In this document: positions 1-8,297 of the stretch, in pieces
How the letters are laid out: each line of letters opens with the position of its first letter
Numbering within the stretch: position 1 is the stretch's first letter
Origin: an uncultured Bacteroidales bacterium
GTDB lineage: Bacteria; Bacteroidota; Bacteroidia; Bacteroidales; UBA932
DNA: 43,843 nucleotides
Direction: 5' to 3'
Assembly (NCBI GenBank): GCA_905235445.1
Contig: CAJOLJ010000015.1
Coordinates: 1 to 43,843, forward strand
Notes under the pieces: generated by a model
The model's database searches: none
Seen by the model: the letters and a program-made list of their open reading frames with translations, nothing else
What the model was told of the DNA's origin: nothing
Made by a program: the position numbers and the translations under genes

Positions 1-98
1 ATGGCATCGTTGCCCCCTTTGCATCCGTCAATAAGGACGGCTGAAAACAGGATGGCGAGGAATGAAAGTATGGGAAAGTGAGGATGAAAGGGTCTCAT
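1..98 (-). CDS. Lipoprotein, N-terminal fragment (runs off left edge)
   Basis: Reading leftwards from an ATG at 98, 32 codons are open to the window edge. They encode a typical lipoprotein signal peptide: MRPFHPHF, then a hydrophobic stretch (ILSFLAILFSAVLI), then DGC followed by KGGND. The Cys would be lipidated, which places the protein in the inner or outer membrane facing the periplasm or outside. The mature part lies outside the window, so no function can be given. A good minus-strand promoter lies about 210 nt upstream (316-346), so the gene has a long leader. The esterase to the right is on the same strand. Confidence 0.7.
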   Translation of the reverse strand, partial: MRPFHPHFPILSFLAILFSAVLIDGCKGGNDA

Positions 99-309
99 GT
101 TACGAGTTGTGATTACTTGTTATGTGTGATGAAAATAGAGGAAACACCACCACCGTTCCGTCTACTCGTGATATGCGTCTCCAGTACCCTTAATGGGGAT
201 CGTCAGGTACTTCCTGGCTCTTTTTGCTTGCAAAACCTTGAAAGTCGTGAGTTCCCATTCAATGAATGGTTTCTTCAGAAGTCACGGCTTGCCCTCATGT
301 AGCCACCGC
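99..309 (-). other. Long untranslated leader with nested hairpins
   Basis: No convincing gene lies between the lipoprotein start and the esterase stop. The transcribed leader contains an 8-bp outer stem (243-250 with 282-289, one G-T pair) enclosing a perfect 6-bp inner stem CCATTC/GAATGG (255-260 with 264-269). A separate AGTACC/GGTACT stem pairs 183-188 with 206-211. I do not recognise a known riboswitch class. It could be an uncharacterised cis-regulatory RNA or decayed sequence. Confidence 0.35.
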
Positions 310-315
310 ATGAGA

Positions 316-346
316 CAAAAATACTCAATCTCGTAATTCGGGCAAA
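316..346 (-). promoter_or_regulatory. Bacteroidota-type promoter for the 98..1 lipoprotein
   Basis: On the minus strand TTTG (343-346 on plus) is followed after 19 nt by TATTTTTG (316-323), matching the -33/-7 consensus TTTG...TAnnTTTG. Transcription would begin near 309, leaving about 210 nt before the ATG at 98. Confidence 0.6.
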
Positions 347-386
347 TAACGGTCCATTGCACAGGTAGGTACTATTTGAATGCTCC

Positions 387-1533
387 TTATCTGAAAAGCA
401 TTTTCGCAAAATCCGTAAAGGACTTTCTCCAGACCTGCCATTCGTGGTCACCTGGATAGGAGCGGAAGGTGACGTTCACTTTAGATGCTTTCAGTTTTTC
501 GGCCTGGGGTGTAGTCGATGCGGGGATCCTGCTCGCCGCAGCTGAGGAAGAAGGTGGTGAAGTTCCTGTTGAACCCTTCCGGGTTGTCAAGGATGCCTGG
601 AACTACTTTCCCCCAGTCAAAGTCGGATGCTCCCCTGATGCCTCCGAATGCACCGGTGGAGAACATTCCGGCATGGGCAAAAGTGCTGGGTTCGTTAAGC
701 CCGATGTACAGAGTCTGTCCTCCTCCCATCGAAAGGCCGCACATGGCACGGTAGCGACGGTCCGCCTTGGTACGGAAAGTCTTGTCCACGAACGGGATTA
801 CGTTTTCAAGGAGCTCAGCCCTGTACGCTGCCATGCTCTCGTTGCTGTAGCCGCCCCGTCCCTCTGAGGGTACATTCGAGTTTACGCTAACAACTATCAT
901 CTCCTCTGCTTCTCCCCTTGAAATCAGATTGTCGAGGATGGTCGCTGTCCGTCCCTGCTGCATCCAGCCCCTGTGGTCCTCGCCGCCTCCGTGGTGGATG
1001 TACACTACGGGATACTTTTTCTTTCCCTTCTCATAGCTTGCCGGGGTATAGACGAGAATTGGCCTCCATGAGTTTGTCTTCTTCGAGAAATACTTCATCT
1101 CCCGGACCTGTCCGTGGGGAACATCCTGGGGCTCGAAGAGTTCGCAGCCCTTCTCGGGAATGTCAATGGCACTGCTCATCACTCCGCAGCCGTAGAAACT
1201 CTCGCTGGCGGGGTCTGCACAGGATACGCCGTTCACCACCAGGAAATAGTAATGGAACCCGGGGACCTGGGGATCGGACTTCACTGTCCAGAACCCTTCT
1301 GAATCCCTTTTCATGTCATACTTCTTGCCGCACAGGTCAATCTGCGGGGAGCAGTTCTCGGGTCCCCTGAACCGGAACACGACGGAGTTGTCCGCCAGAA
1401 TCCTCGGGTAACCTGCCTGATTGATATTGGTGGGTGCGCTCATGCCTTCGGGGGTGACTGTTGATGGCTGGGCCTGGAGTCCTGTACAGATAAGAAGCAG
1501 CAGGACCGGGATAAGAAGGGTGGTATTTTTCAT
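387..1533 (-). pseudogene. CE1-family esterase, frameshifted near its 3' end
   Basis: An exported alpha/beta-hydrolase of the carbohydrate esterase 1 (feruloyl/acetyl-xylan esterase, EstD) type. From ATG 1533 it has a signal peptide (MKNTTLLIPVLLLL...LQAQ), a beta-sandwich E-set/CBM48-like domain (about residues 30-105), then the hydrolase with oxyanion HHGGG, nucleophile GLSMGGG (Ser about 268) and CGEQD (acid about 336). The frame stops at 481, before the catalytic His. The next frame resumes exactly where the family should continue and ends at 387, supplying GDHEW with the His. Dropping one C from the CCCC run (GGGG on plus, 506-509) joins them into a normal protein of about 381 aa. Either a recent mutation, phase variation or a sequencing error. 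The start at 1533 is preferred over an in-frame ATG at 1602 because the promoter at 1567-1574 lies between them. Confidence 0.8.
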
Positions 1534-1566
1534 GTTTTCTGTGTGTGGTTTTGATGATGACGGGTA

Positions 1567-1574
1567 CAAACTTA
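1567..1574 (-). promoter_or_regulatory. -7 element for the CE1 esterase
   Basis: TAAGTTTG on the minus strand fits TAnnTTTG. Transcription would begin near 1560, 27 nt before the ATG at 1533. No well-placed -33 TTG was seen. Confidence 0.5.
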
Positions 1575-1651
1575 AGTGAAATAATTCATAGTTGTCCTTC
1601 AATTCCAGCCAAAATGCTGAAAGAATAATATTGGGTGTTTCCGGTTGCGGT

Positions 1652-1681
1652 TGCTCTTTGGCAGTGAAAAACTATCTTTGC
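1652..1681 (+). promoter_or_regulatory. Promoter for the UPF0158 gene
   Basis: TTG (1652-1654), 19 nt, TATCTTTG (1674-1681). It implies a leader of about 110 nt before the ATG at 1799. Confidence 0.6.
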
Positions 1682-1798
1682 GCTTAAGAAGATTTTTCTT
1701 CTTCCCTTCTGAGTGCGCTTGCAAGTCAACAGACGGGAACAATCCTGCCAAGAGAATCGCATACGTGATAATTGGAAAGATGAATTAATCGTAAGTAT

Positions 1799-2278
1799 AT
1801 GAATATCAGTAAAGAACTGCTCGGCGACATAGTATTTGCCCTGAGTACGCGTCTCCCGGAAGGCTTTTTCTTCTATGACAGGACTGATGGGGATGTGAAG
1901 TCCCTCTCAATGTATCCATCATTTTATGAAGACGAAGACGAAGAGACGATTCTCTCTGACAACGAATGGGAGGCAGAAACGGTACAAGCGTACCTGAATC
2001 ATGATGTCATCATTATACGCCCCATTCCCTCATACGAAGCTTTCGCTCTCATGGAGAACTTTGCGGAAAGTGTTACGTCTGAGGAGGCCCGCATGAAGCT
2101 TTTCCATGCCCTTGAGCGTAAACATCCTTTCTCCCGTTTCAAGGATGCCCTCTTCAAGCTCGGACTCCTGGATCAGTGGTACAAAGTTGAGGACGGGTTT
2201 TACAAGAAAGAAGCCTGCAAGTGGTATCAGATGAATGTGGAAGGCCAGGACGATATAATCGAAGAGGATTTGCCCTAA
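1799..2278 (+). CDS. UPF0158 family protein
   Basis: A cytosolic protein of 159 aa matching the UPF0158 family (PF03682), whose function is unknown. The central part has the acidic segment YEDEDEE followed by a region of aromatic and proline residues (IIIRPIPSYEAF). The C-terminal part carries the hallmark stretch FSRFKDAL..LGLLDQWY followed by a Tyr/Trp-rich end. No signal peptide or membrane segment is present. It sits 32 bp upstream of the GH10-like lipoprotein on the same strand, so the two may be co-transcribed, but nothing links their functions. Confidence 0.75.
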   Translation: MNISKELLGDIVFALSTRLPEGFFFYDRTDGDVKSLSMYPSFYEDEDEETILSDNEWEAETVQAYLNHDVIIIRPIPSYEAFALMENFAESVTSEEARMKLFHALERKHPFSRFKDALFKLGLLDQWYKVEDGFYKKEACKWYQMNVEGQDDIIEEDLP

Positions 2279-2310
2279 GCACTGATTTTGATACCCTGTA
2301 ACCTGCGTCA

Positions 2311-3774
2311 ATGAAATTATCCCACATACTGAAGGCCCTTGTGTGCCTTCTTGCGGTCGCATCTCTTCAGTCCTGTTTCAAGAAGAACTCCGACCCTGAC
2401 GCCTCGCTGCGTTTCAATGCGGCCTCGGACAAGGTAGTCCTCCAGCATGAATGGAGGGCAGCCTGGCTCACTACGGTAAACGGTTCAGACTGGCCCGACA
2501 AGAATGATTCACTGCAGGTGCAGAAGACCAAGCTTGCCACCATGATTAGGGACCTCAAGGCCGTGGGAGTCAATGTGGTATTCATACAGGTATCATCCAA
2601 CCAGGATGCCATATATCCATCCGAAATACTTCCCTGGAGCCACGTCCTCACGGGGAAACAGGGCCGTGACCCCCTCTATGACCCCCTTGCCCTTGCAGTT
2701 GAGACCTGCAGGGCCGAGGGACTCCAGATACACGCCTGGCTCAATCCCTTCCGCTGCGGAAAGAAAGACTTCGAGAGGGACCCCAGGCATGTGGTCCTTT
2801 CCCATCCCGAGTATCTGCAGGAATACGGGGTGAACTATTACCTGGACCCCTCACTGGACGGGGTGAAGTCCCACCTGGCCTCGGTAGTGGAGGAACTTCT
2901 CACTAACTACGACCTTGACGGCATCCATATAGATGACTATTTCTACCCTGATGGTCTGTCATCGGAAGAGAAGGAGTGGAACGACGATGCTTCCTACGAT
3001 GCAAGCGGAAAGGCTCTTTCCAAGGAACTTTGGCGTTTCCACAATGTGGATGAGTGCATAAAGATTCTGTATGAGACCACGCACTCCGTTCGTCCCGGGG
3101 CAGTATTCGGGGTGTCCCCGGCGGGGAGGCTTGTCAACACCAGGAAACTCTATGCCGATCCCACCACGTGGTGTGCGCAGGGTACAGTTGACTACCTTGT
3201 TCCCCAGATATACTGGCAGCACGGCCATAAAGTGGCTGATTTCAAGAAAGTCCTGGATAGCTGGGAGGAAGTCGTTGCAAAGGTTCCGATGTTCACCGGG
3301 CTGGCATCATACAGGTACGGCGAGACAGGGTTCGAGGACTTGGATGAGTTCAGGGTGCAGGTTGAAGAGTGTCGTGAGGCATCATATGTGAAGGGGCATG
3401 TGTGGTTCCCGGCCAGGAGCATCCTCACTTCGGAGTTCAGGGCCTTCCTGCTCGATGGAATCTACAAGTACGGCTCCCTTCCGCCCACCATCGGCGAGAG
3501 TCCGTTTCCCGCCCCCTCTGCCCCAAGGGCCAGGGTCGAGGGTACGGTCATCAAGTGGGACAGTGTGGACGATGCCGACGGCTATGCCGTATACAGCCTT
3601 GAAAGAACCGCTGACACCAGGACATGGACGGCACATCTACTGTGGAAAGGTCCCGGGACCACATACCAGGCAAACGAGAGGACCAACTACATCGTTCTCT
3701 CATATAAGGGTAAAATGATTTCCGAAGTTCCCCAGAGCGTGTTCGTGCCCTCGAGGCGAAAGCTCAAAGAATAG
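2311..3774 (+). CDS. GH10-like (GHL10/YngK family) glycoside hydrolase lipoprotein
   Basis: A 487-aa lipoprotein: hydrophobic leader, then AVASLQSC with the lipidated Cys at residue 22. The mature part begins EWRAAWLTTVNGSDWP, typical of the glycosyl-hydrolase-like GHL10 family (PF02638, formerly DUF187; relatives include YngK). The TIM-barrel signature DGIHIDDY is at residues 203-210, and further barrel strands include VFGVSPAG and DYLVPQIYW. The last 90 or so residues (from about 395) look like a fibronectin type III domain (VEGTVIKWDSVDDADGYAVY). Substrate is unknown for most of this family; cell-wall glycan or amino-sugar polymers have been proposed. Expected on the cell surface or in the periplasm. 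It may share the promoter at 1652. Confidence 0.85.
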   Translation: MKLSHILKALVCLLAVASLQSCFKKNSDPDASLRFNAASDKVVLQHEWRAAWLTTVNGSDWPDKNDSLQVQKTKLATMIRDLKAVGVNVVFIQVSSNQDAIYPSEILPWSHVLTGKQGRDPLYDPLALAVETCRAEGLQIHAWLNPFRCGKKDFERDPRHVVLSHPEYLQEYGVNYYLDPSLDGVKSHLASVVEELLTNYDLDGIHIDDYFYPDGLSSEEKEWNDDASYDASGKALSKELWRFHNVDECIKILYETTHSVRPGAVFGVSPAGRLVNTRKLYADPTTWCAQGTVDYLVPQIYWQHGHKVADFKKVLDSWEEVVAKVPMFTGLASYRYGETGFEDLDEFRVQVEECREASYVKGHVWFPARSILTSEFRAFLLDGIYKYGSLPPTIGESPFPAPSAPRARVEGTVIKWDSVDDADGYAVYSLERTADTRTWTAHLLWKGPGTTYQANERTNYIVLSYKGKMISEVPQSVFVPSRRKLKE

Positions 3775-3827
3775 CGCGCACTGCCCTCTGCATAATAATA
3801 GTTTAAGCAACCCAGCAATCCGACATC

Positions 3828-4490
3828 ATGGTAACACCTCCATATGACCTCACTATCCAGTGCGGGAAGACTTCCTCAGGACATATCCTTGTCCCGGGGA
3901 AGGTCGTGTTCTTCGATACCGAGACTGACGGTCTTCCCTTGGATGAGCGCTTCAGCGCCCACTCATCCAAGGACAACTGGCCCCATCTCATCCAGATTGC
4001 CTGGATAGTCACTGACGCTCAGGGCAGAACGGAAGGCTCGGGCTCCAGGATTGTCCGGCCGGATGGCTTCACGATTCCCCGGATAAGTTCGGAGATACAT
4101 GGGATAACCGAAGAAGTGGCTATGGAAGAGGGGGTGCCGCTTAAGAGTGTAATGGAGGAGTTCCATGAAGTGATCGGTTCAGAGCCCCTTCTTGTGGGAC
4201 ATAACCTGTGGTTCGACCTTAACGTGGTGGCTGCCAGCATGCTGAATTGCGGTCTGGGGGACTCTCTGCTATTCTATCCCGGGTTCTGCACCATGGACGG
4301 TACCGTGGAAATCTGCAAGATGCCCCCCAGGAGCAAACCGGCCCCGGGCTCCATCTACAAAAGGCCCCGGCTTTCAGAACTGTACTCTTTCCTTTTCGGG
4401 GAGCCATACACAGGAGCCCATGATGCCAGGAATGATGTCCTGGCCACGAAAAAATGTTTCTGGGAACTGGTGAAAAGAAAGCTTATCTGA
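3828..4490 (+). CDS. DnaQ-like DEDDh 3'-5' exonuclease
   Basis: A stand-alone exonuclease domain of 220 aa, cytosolic. All DEDDh motifs are visible: Exo I FDTETDG (Asp30, Glu32), Exo II VGHNLWFD (Asp130), Exo III HDARNDV (His198, Asp203). The segment IHGITEEVAMEEGVPL is typical of the DnaQ/DNA polymerase III epsilon-like superfamily (RNase T, oligoribonuclease, proofreading exonucleases). It is not fused to a polymerase or UvrC-type domain, so it more likely trims nucleic acid in repair or RNA turnover than acts as the main proofreading subunit; that is inference. It follows the GH10-like gene after 53 bp with no obvious promoter. Confidence 0.85.
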   Translation: MVTPPYDLTIQCGKTSSGHILVPGKVVFFDTETDGLPLDERFSAHSSKDNWPHLIQIAWIVTDAQGRTEGSGSRIVRPDGFTIPRISSEIHGITEEVAMEEGVPLKSVMEEFHEVIGSEPLLVGHNLWFDLNVVAASMLNCGLGDSLLFYPGFCTMDGTVEICKMPPRSKPAPGSIYKRPRLSELYSFLFGEPYTGAHDARNDVLATKKCFWELVKRKLI

Positions 4491-4539
4491 GGGGGGATCC
4501 ACCCTTTCAGGGTTACCTGTCAACACAGGGTTTTATTTA

Positions 4540-4636
4540 TTTTCAGCCAAAATGGGCATCTTTTTGCTGATTTTGGCTGATTATGTTTTTATTTTTGGCC
4601 AAATCGGACGTTTTGTTTATATTTGTGGCTGAAAAT
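4540..4636 (+). repeat. Cluster of TTTTGGCTGA-type repeats overlapping the ATPase promoter
   Basis: Short related elements in direct and inverted orientation: TCAGCCAAAA (4543-4552, inverted), TTTTTGCTGA (4561-4570), TTTTGGCTGA (4571-4580), TTTTGGCCAAA (4593-4603) and TGGCTGAAAA (4626-4635, reverse complement of 4540-4549). The first and third form a perfect 10-bp inverted repeat. The elements cover the -33 box and the predicted start of transcription, which suggests an operator. Confidence 0.6.
4595..4625 (+). promoter_or_regulatory. Promoter for the DUF234 ATPase gene
   Basis: TTG (4595-4597), 20 nt, TATATTTG (4618-4625): a full match to the Bacteroidota pattern. Transcription would begin near 4632, after the in-frame ATG at 4623, so translation must begin at 4650. 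Confidence 0.7.
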
Positions 4637-4649
4637 ACGTTTCAGAAAG

Positions 4650-6092
4650 ATGATAGGACGCAAAATAGAATTAGAGAAGATGGAGGCCGCAGTCAGCAAG
4701 GATAGAGCCCAACTGATTGCTGTCTATGGTAGGAGAAGGGTTGGCAAGACCTTCCTTGTAAACGAATTCTTCGGAGGGAGATTTGCCTTCAAGCATACGG
4801 CGATTTCACCGGTAGATGAAAAGACCAAAATGAAAAAAAAGAACTTGCTTAAGCTACAGCTCAGTGAGTTCTACTATTCCATGCGCCGATATGGCTTGGA
4901 TAGTTCCGAAAGTGTCCCATCAGGATGGCAGGAGGCCTTTTTCATGTTGGAGAATCTTCTGGAGAGCAAGGATGACGGGAGTCGAATGACCATCTTCCTG
5001 GATGAGATGCCCTGGATGGACACACCGAAATCTAACTTCATGCCGGCATTTGAGCATTTCGCCAATGATTGGGGGCTTTCCAAACGAAACGTTAAGATAA
5101 TCGTTTGCGGAAGTGCTACATCATGGATACTGGACAAGCTGATAAATAATAAAGGTGGCCTGTATGGTCGAGTCACTGCAACTATATATGTCCCCCCTTT
5201 CTCTTTATATGAATGCCGGGAATTGCTGGAAGCGGACGGGCTCCGTTTCGATGAATACGATATCTGCAAGGCCTATATGGCACTGGGCGGCGTTCCTTAT
5301 TATTGGGGATACTTCCGTAAAGGTCTGAGTTTGGCTCAGAATATCGATGCTGTTTTCTATGATGAGGAAGCCTCGCTCAAAGACGAATTCGACGCATTGT
5401 TCTCTTCTCAGTTCTCCAGTCCGGATGAGTTGAAGAAGATTATCACCACTCTCTCCTCTCACAGGGTTGGACTCACCCGGGATGAACTGATAAAGGAAGG
5501 GGCTCTATCGTCAGGAGGTTCCTTGTCGAGCAATTTGTCGGCACTGGAAAAGAGCAGATTCATCAGGGAGTACGTCCCCTTCGGGGAATCGGGAGTAAAA
5601 TATAAAGTAACAGACCCTTTCTGCTTGTTTTATCTTAAGCATGTCAAAGGGAACACCGGCAAACCTCTTTATTGGCAGACTCATGAGAAGTCCCCTGCGG
5701 TCATTTCATGGATGGGGCTTGCATTTGAGGATTTGTGCTGGAACCATATCAAGCAGATTAAACATGCACTTGGAATTGACGGAGTCATCACGAGCCAGTC
5801 CCCATGGATTATCGCTCCTGATAAATCGATAAGCGGTTCCCAAGTGGACCTCGTCATCGACAGGGATGACCGTTTCCTGTGCATGTGTGAAATGAAATTC
5901 ACCCAAGGCGTTTTCGAGGTGAACAAATCTTACGGAACCACTCTACTGGGGAGAATGGCAAGGTTGGGGGAAATCTCGGGAAAAGGCAAGATTCCAATGT
6001 CGGTTCTCGTAACTACATTTGGCCTGAAAAGGAACGAATACTCTTCCCGATTTGACAAGGTGATCACGATGGAGGACCTGTTCCAGAAGTAA
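4650..6092 (+). CDS. AAA ATPase with C-terminal DUF234 PD-(D/E)XK nuclease-like domain
   Basis: A 480-aa protein of the ATPase_2 (PF01637) plus DUF234 (PF03008) architecture common in Bacteroidota and archaea. It begins MIGRKIELEKM, with Walker A GRRRVGKT (27-34) and Walker B IFLDEMPW (Asp118, Glu119). A winged-helix-like middle (SSHRVGLTRDELIKEGALSSGGSLSSNLSALEKSRFI) follows. The C-terminal nuclease-like motif is VDLVI (Asp400) with EMK (Glu414, Lys416). The biological role of the family is not established; a defence or mobile-element role has been suggested only from its patchy distribution. The gene and its upstream DNA are more AT-rich than the neighbours, suggesting transfer. It stands alone in its own unit with a repeat-rich promoter. 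An ATG at 4623 is rejected because it lies upstream of the likely transcription start. Confidence 0.85.
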   Translation: MIGRKIELEKMEAAVSKDRAQLIAVYGRRRVGKTFLVNEFFGGRFAFKHTAISPVDEKTKMKKKNLLKLQLSEFYYSMRRYGLDSSESVPSGWQEAFFMLENLLESKDDGSRMTIFLDEMPWMDTPKSNFMPAFEHFANDWGLSKRNVKIIVCGSATSWILDKLINNKGGLYGRVTATIYVPPFSLYECRELLEADGLRFDEYDICKAYMALGGVPYYWGYFRKGLSLAQNIDAVFYDEEASLKDEFDALFSSQFSSPDELKKIITTLSSHRVGLTRDELIKEGALSSGGSLSSNLSALEKSRFIREYVPFGESGVKYKVTDPFCLFYLKHVKGNTGKPLYWQTHEKSPAVISWMGLAFEDLCWNHIKQIKHALGIDGVITSQSPWIIAPDKSISGSQVDLVIDRDDRFLCMCEMKFTQGVFEVNKSYGTTLLGRMARLGEISGKGKIPMSVLVTTFGLKRNEYSSRFDKVITMEDLFQK

Positions 6093-6157
6093 CTGGGAAT
6101 TTCAGCGGGAGGCCACTTGTTCCTTTGACCTGACGCCTTCCCTGATGGACTTCCTCT

Positions 6158-6841
6158 CTACTGACCCATCGGAATATTCAGGATGTCATGGCAGGCCTTC
6201 AGTTCACCGAGGAGCAGCCCGTCTGCCTGACGAAGCGCCATCCTGACGTTCTGCATCCTGGAATACATGATGTTGAACTGGGGAAGATCGTGAAGGTACT
6301 CTACCACTTTCTTGTCCGTACCGGACAGGTCTCCGTAGAAACGGGCATATGCCAAGTCCGCACAGATTCTCTTCTGGCTCACAACCTGCGAGGACACATC
6401 CGAATACTGCCTTGCAAGGTAGTAGAAGTCATCTATGTGTCCGATGAGGTCCACGTTTCCGATGTTGTTCAGGATTTCGGTCTTGTATGCGTCCAGCGGG
6501 TTCTGGATGTCTGCCTGCACCCATTCACCCAGGGCAAGGTTCAGGAAGTCGGTGACCAAAGCGTCATCCACCCTGTCCAGCGTGTCGGAGAGTATGGCCA
6601 GGTGGAGGATCATCGATGTGGAATCCAACCTGTCGTAGATGTCCAGGTACTCGTGAAGTTCATTGTAACTGCGGTCCATCCTTGTCACGGCCTGATGGGC
6701 AAGCAGCGTGGCTTTCCTTGCCCTTTTTGAGGAAGATATCAGCGCGTCCAGGCCGAAAGTCAGCCCAATTCCGAGAACGGTGGCAAGGAATGAACTGAGG
6801 AAAGAAATCAGAATGGTCTTTGTCTGTGGTTTCATGGTCAT
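6158..6841 (-). CDS. Membrane-anchored protein of unknown function (DUF6090-like)
   Basis: About 227 aa from ATG 6841 (MTMKPQ; 6835 is an alternative). One transmembrane segment lies near the N-terminus (TILISFLSSFLATVLGIGLTFGLDALI), followed by a soluble, mostly helical domain with likely coiled-coil character (SKRARKATLLAHQAVTRM...). The layout resembles the Bacteroidota DUF6090 family, whose members have one N-terminal helix and a periplasmic helical domain, but I am not certain of the match. It lies downstream of the PNGase gene, separated by 126 bp containing a terminator-like hairpin, so it probably has separate transcription, although I see no clear promoter. No function can be given. 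Confidence 0.6.
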   Translation of the reverse strand: MTMKPQTKTILISFLSSFLATVLGIGLTFGLDALISSSKRARKATLLAHQAVTRMDRSYNELHEYLDIYDRLDSTSMILHLAILSDTLDRVDDALVTDFLNLALGEWVQADIQNPLDAYKTEILNNIGNVDLIGHIDDFYYLARQYSDVSSQVVSQKRICADLAYARFYGDLSGTDKKVVEYLHDLPQFNIMYSRMQNVRMALRQADGLLLGELKACHDILNIPMGQ

Positions 6842-6914
6842 TGGGTTTGGAGGGGGCTCCCGCTTAATGGAAGGGGAGGCGGTGGACGATATTATGCCCT
6901 GCAGTATCATGGGA

Positions 6915-6946
6915 AAGGCCCCCATCCATGGGGAAGAGGGGGCCTT
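6915..6946 (-). terminator. Hairpin downstream of the PNGase operon
   Basis: AAGGCCCCC (6915-6923) pairs perfectly with GGGGGCCTT (6938-6946) across a 14-nt loop, 22 bp past the PNGase stop. On the minus strand the stem ends in CCTTT, a weak U-run, so this is a plausible intrinsic terminator. Confidence 0.5.
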
Positions 6947-6967
6947 GGGGGGACACTGGGGATGAAA

Positions 6968-8248
6968 TCAGTCTTCCTCGTCCCAGACGAGGTAGCATGA
7001 AATCAGCCAGTGATTCATCTCATTGCCTTTCATGGGCTGTGCATCGGGGATGGATATGCTCAGCCTATGGGGCCCTGCGGCCATCATGCCCACTTCCGAG
7101 CTGATGGGAGGGACGTCGGAACCGGGACACCAGTTGCTCCTGGAAAGGTCTGAAGAGGCCAGCATCTCGTCGATTGTCTTGGTCTCCCGGCCACGTCTTC
7201 CGTAGAAGGAGACATCCCTCTTCTGGGCCCATACACCGGAGGTGGGATTGAAACGGCGGTAGGATGCGCAGTCCCTTCTCCAGGGCGTGAAGTCCAGGAG
7301 GTTCTCATTGTCGAGGGTCACGATGTTCCTTTGGGGCGTGAACTCATCCCCTCCGCTATGTCCGCCGTGACCTGTCACTATGTATTTGAGAGTGGCATTG
7401 GAGGCGGTCTTCGGAAGCTCGAAATCAACGCACAGTGGCCTCCTGGCGAAGATGTCAGGATACTCCTGCCCTATGTAGTAAATGGTGTTCACAAGGGGGA
7501 GGACGTGACGCCTGGGAAGGGGATCGTACTCGCAGGGGCTTTCCTCAATCTCGATGTCCACGCTTGAGAGGTATCCTTCCGCAGTCCATGTGTCAATGAA
7601 TACCCCGATGTAGCACTCGTCCTGGATGAGAGGGAAGAGGTCAGTGATGTCAGCCTTCCAGCATGTCTCCTCAGCCCAGCCGTCAATGTACACGGGACGT
7701 GTGCGGGAACGTTCGGAAGTGTCCCTCCGGCTGTAGTAACCCACACCGAAGGGGGTCATGAACCTCAGGAGTTCCACTGTGGGAAGATACCCTTCACCGG
7801 GTACGGTACCTATGAGTTTCTCATACTTCGTGGAATCGACCGCGGGGAACTTGGCCTCGCCCTTAGCTATGCTAAGCAGGTTCACGGGAGCGGCATCCTT
7901 CGGTATCACGAACACGGAGCCGCTCTTGTCCCAGCGGTCACCGTCGGACTCCACCCGGACAGTCAGTGTGGCGCTGACCCTTCGGGTGTAGTGGGGGAGG
8001 GTTATTTTCTTTAGGATGATCCTTCCGTTGGTGAGGTGGATAATTCCCGAGGGGTCCTCCCCGACGTAGGTTCCTAGGCTGTCCGGAAGGAACTGGACGT
8101 GGGCATGGTCGAAGACGTTTATGACGCACCCGCCCTGGGAGGGGAGCCGCCTGGGTGAACAGCCCTGGGCAAGGAGGATACATACGAGGGCACCTATGGT
8201 ACAGGCAACTGTCCAGGTGGATAGGCGTGAAAGGGGATCGTTTTTCAT
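6968..8248 (-). CDS. PNGase F-like peptide-N-glycosidase lipoprotein
   Basis: A 426-aa exported protein starting at ATG 8248, with hydrophobic leader and lipobox-like LLAQGC (Cys30). The C-terminal half has stretches I associate with peptide:N-glycosidase F (PF09113): TGHGGHSGGDEF, NIVTLDN, FTPWRRDCASYRRFNP, and RSNWCPG followed by AGPHRLSISIP. PNGase F cleaves the amide bond between Asn and the first GlcNAc, releasing whole N-glycans. The N-terminal half (INVFDHAHVQF) would be the first of the paired eight-stranded beta-sandwich domains. It lies 49 bp downstream of a GH29 fucosidase on the same strand, a pairing that fits N-glycan dismantling. It is longer than the Elizabethkingia enzyme (about 314 residues mature). 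The substrate is inferred, and the exact catalytic residues were not assigned. A terminator-like hairpin follows. Confidence 0.75.
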   Translation of the reverse strand: MKNDPLSRLSTWTVACTIGALVCILLAQGCSPRRLPSQGGCVINVFDHAHVQFLPDSLGTYVGEDPSGIIHLTNGRIILKKITLPHYTRRVSATLTVRVESDGDRWDKSGSVFVIPKDAAPVNLLSIAKGEAKFPAVDSTKYEKLIGTVPGEGYLPTVELLRFMTPFGVGYYSRRDTSERSRTRPVYIDGWAEETCWKADITDLFPLIQDECYIGVFIDTWTAEGYLSSVDIEIEESPCEYDPLPRRHVLPLVNTIYYIGQEYPDIFARRPLCVDFELPKTASNATLKYIVTGHGGHSGGDEFTPQRNIVTLDNENLLDFTPWRRDCASYRRFNPTSGVWAQKRDVSFYGRRGRETKTIDEMLASSDLSRSNWCPGSDVPPISSEVGMMAAGPHRLSISIPDAQPMKGNEMNHWLISCYLVWDEED

Positions 8249-8297
8249 ATTTGCGGACGTATGGTTGGTGCAGGGGTGAAAGTGAATGCCTGGGATT

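Noticed and set aside
78..302. Plus-strand 74-codon frame
   Set aside because: Overlaps the lipoprotein start and its hairpin-containing leader; low-complexity, no homology recognised.
1534..1602. Upstream start for the CE1 esterase
   Set aside because: Lies ahead of the predicted transcription start and would put 23 polar residues before the signal peptide.
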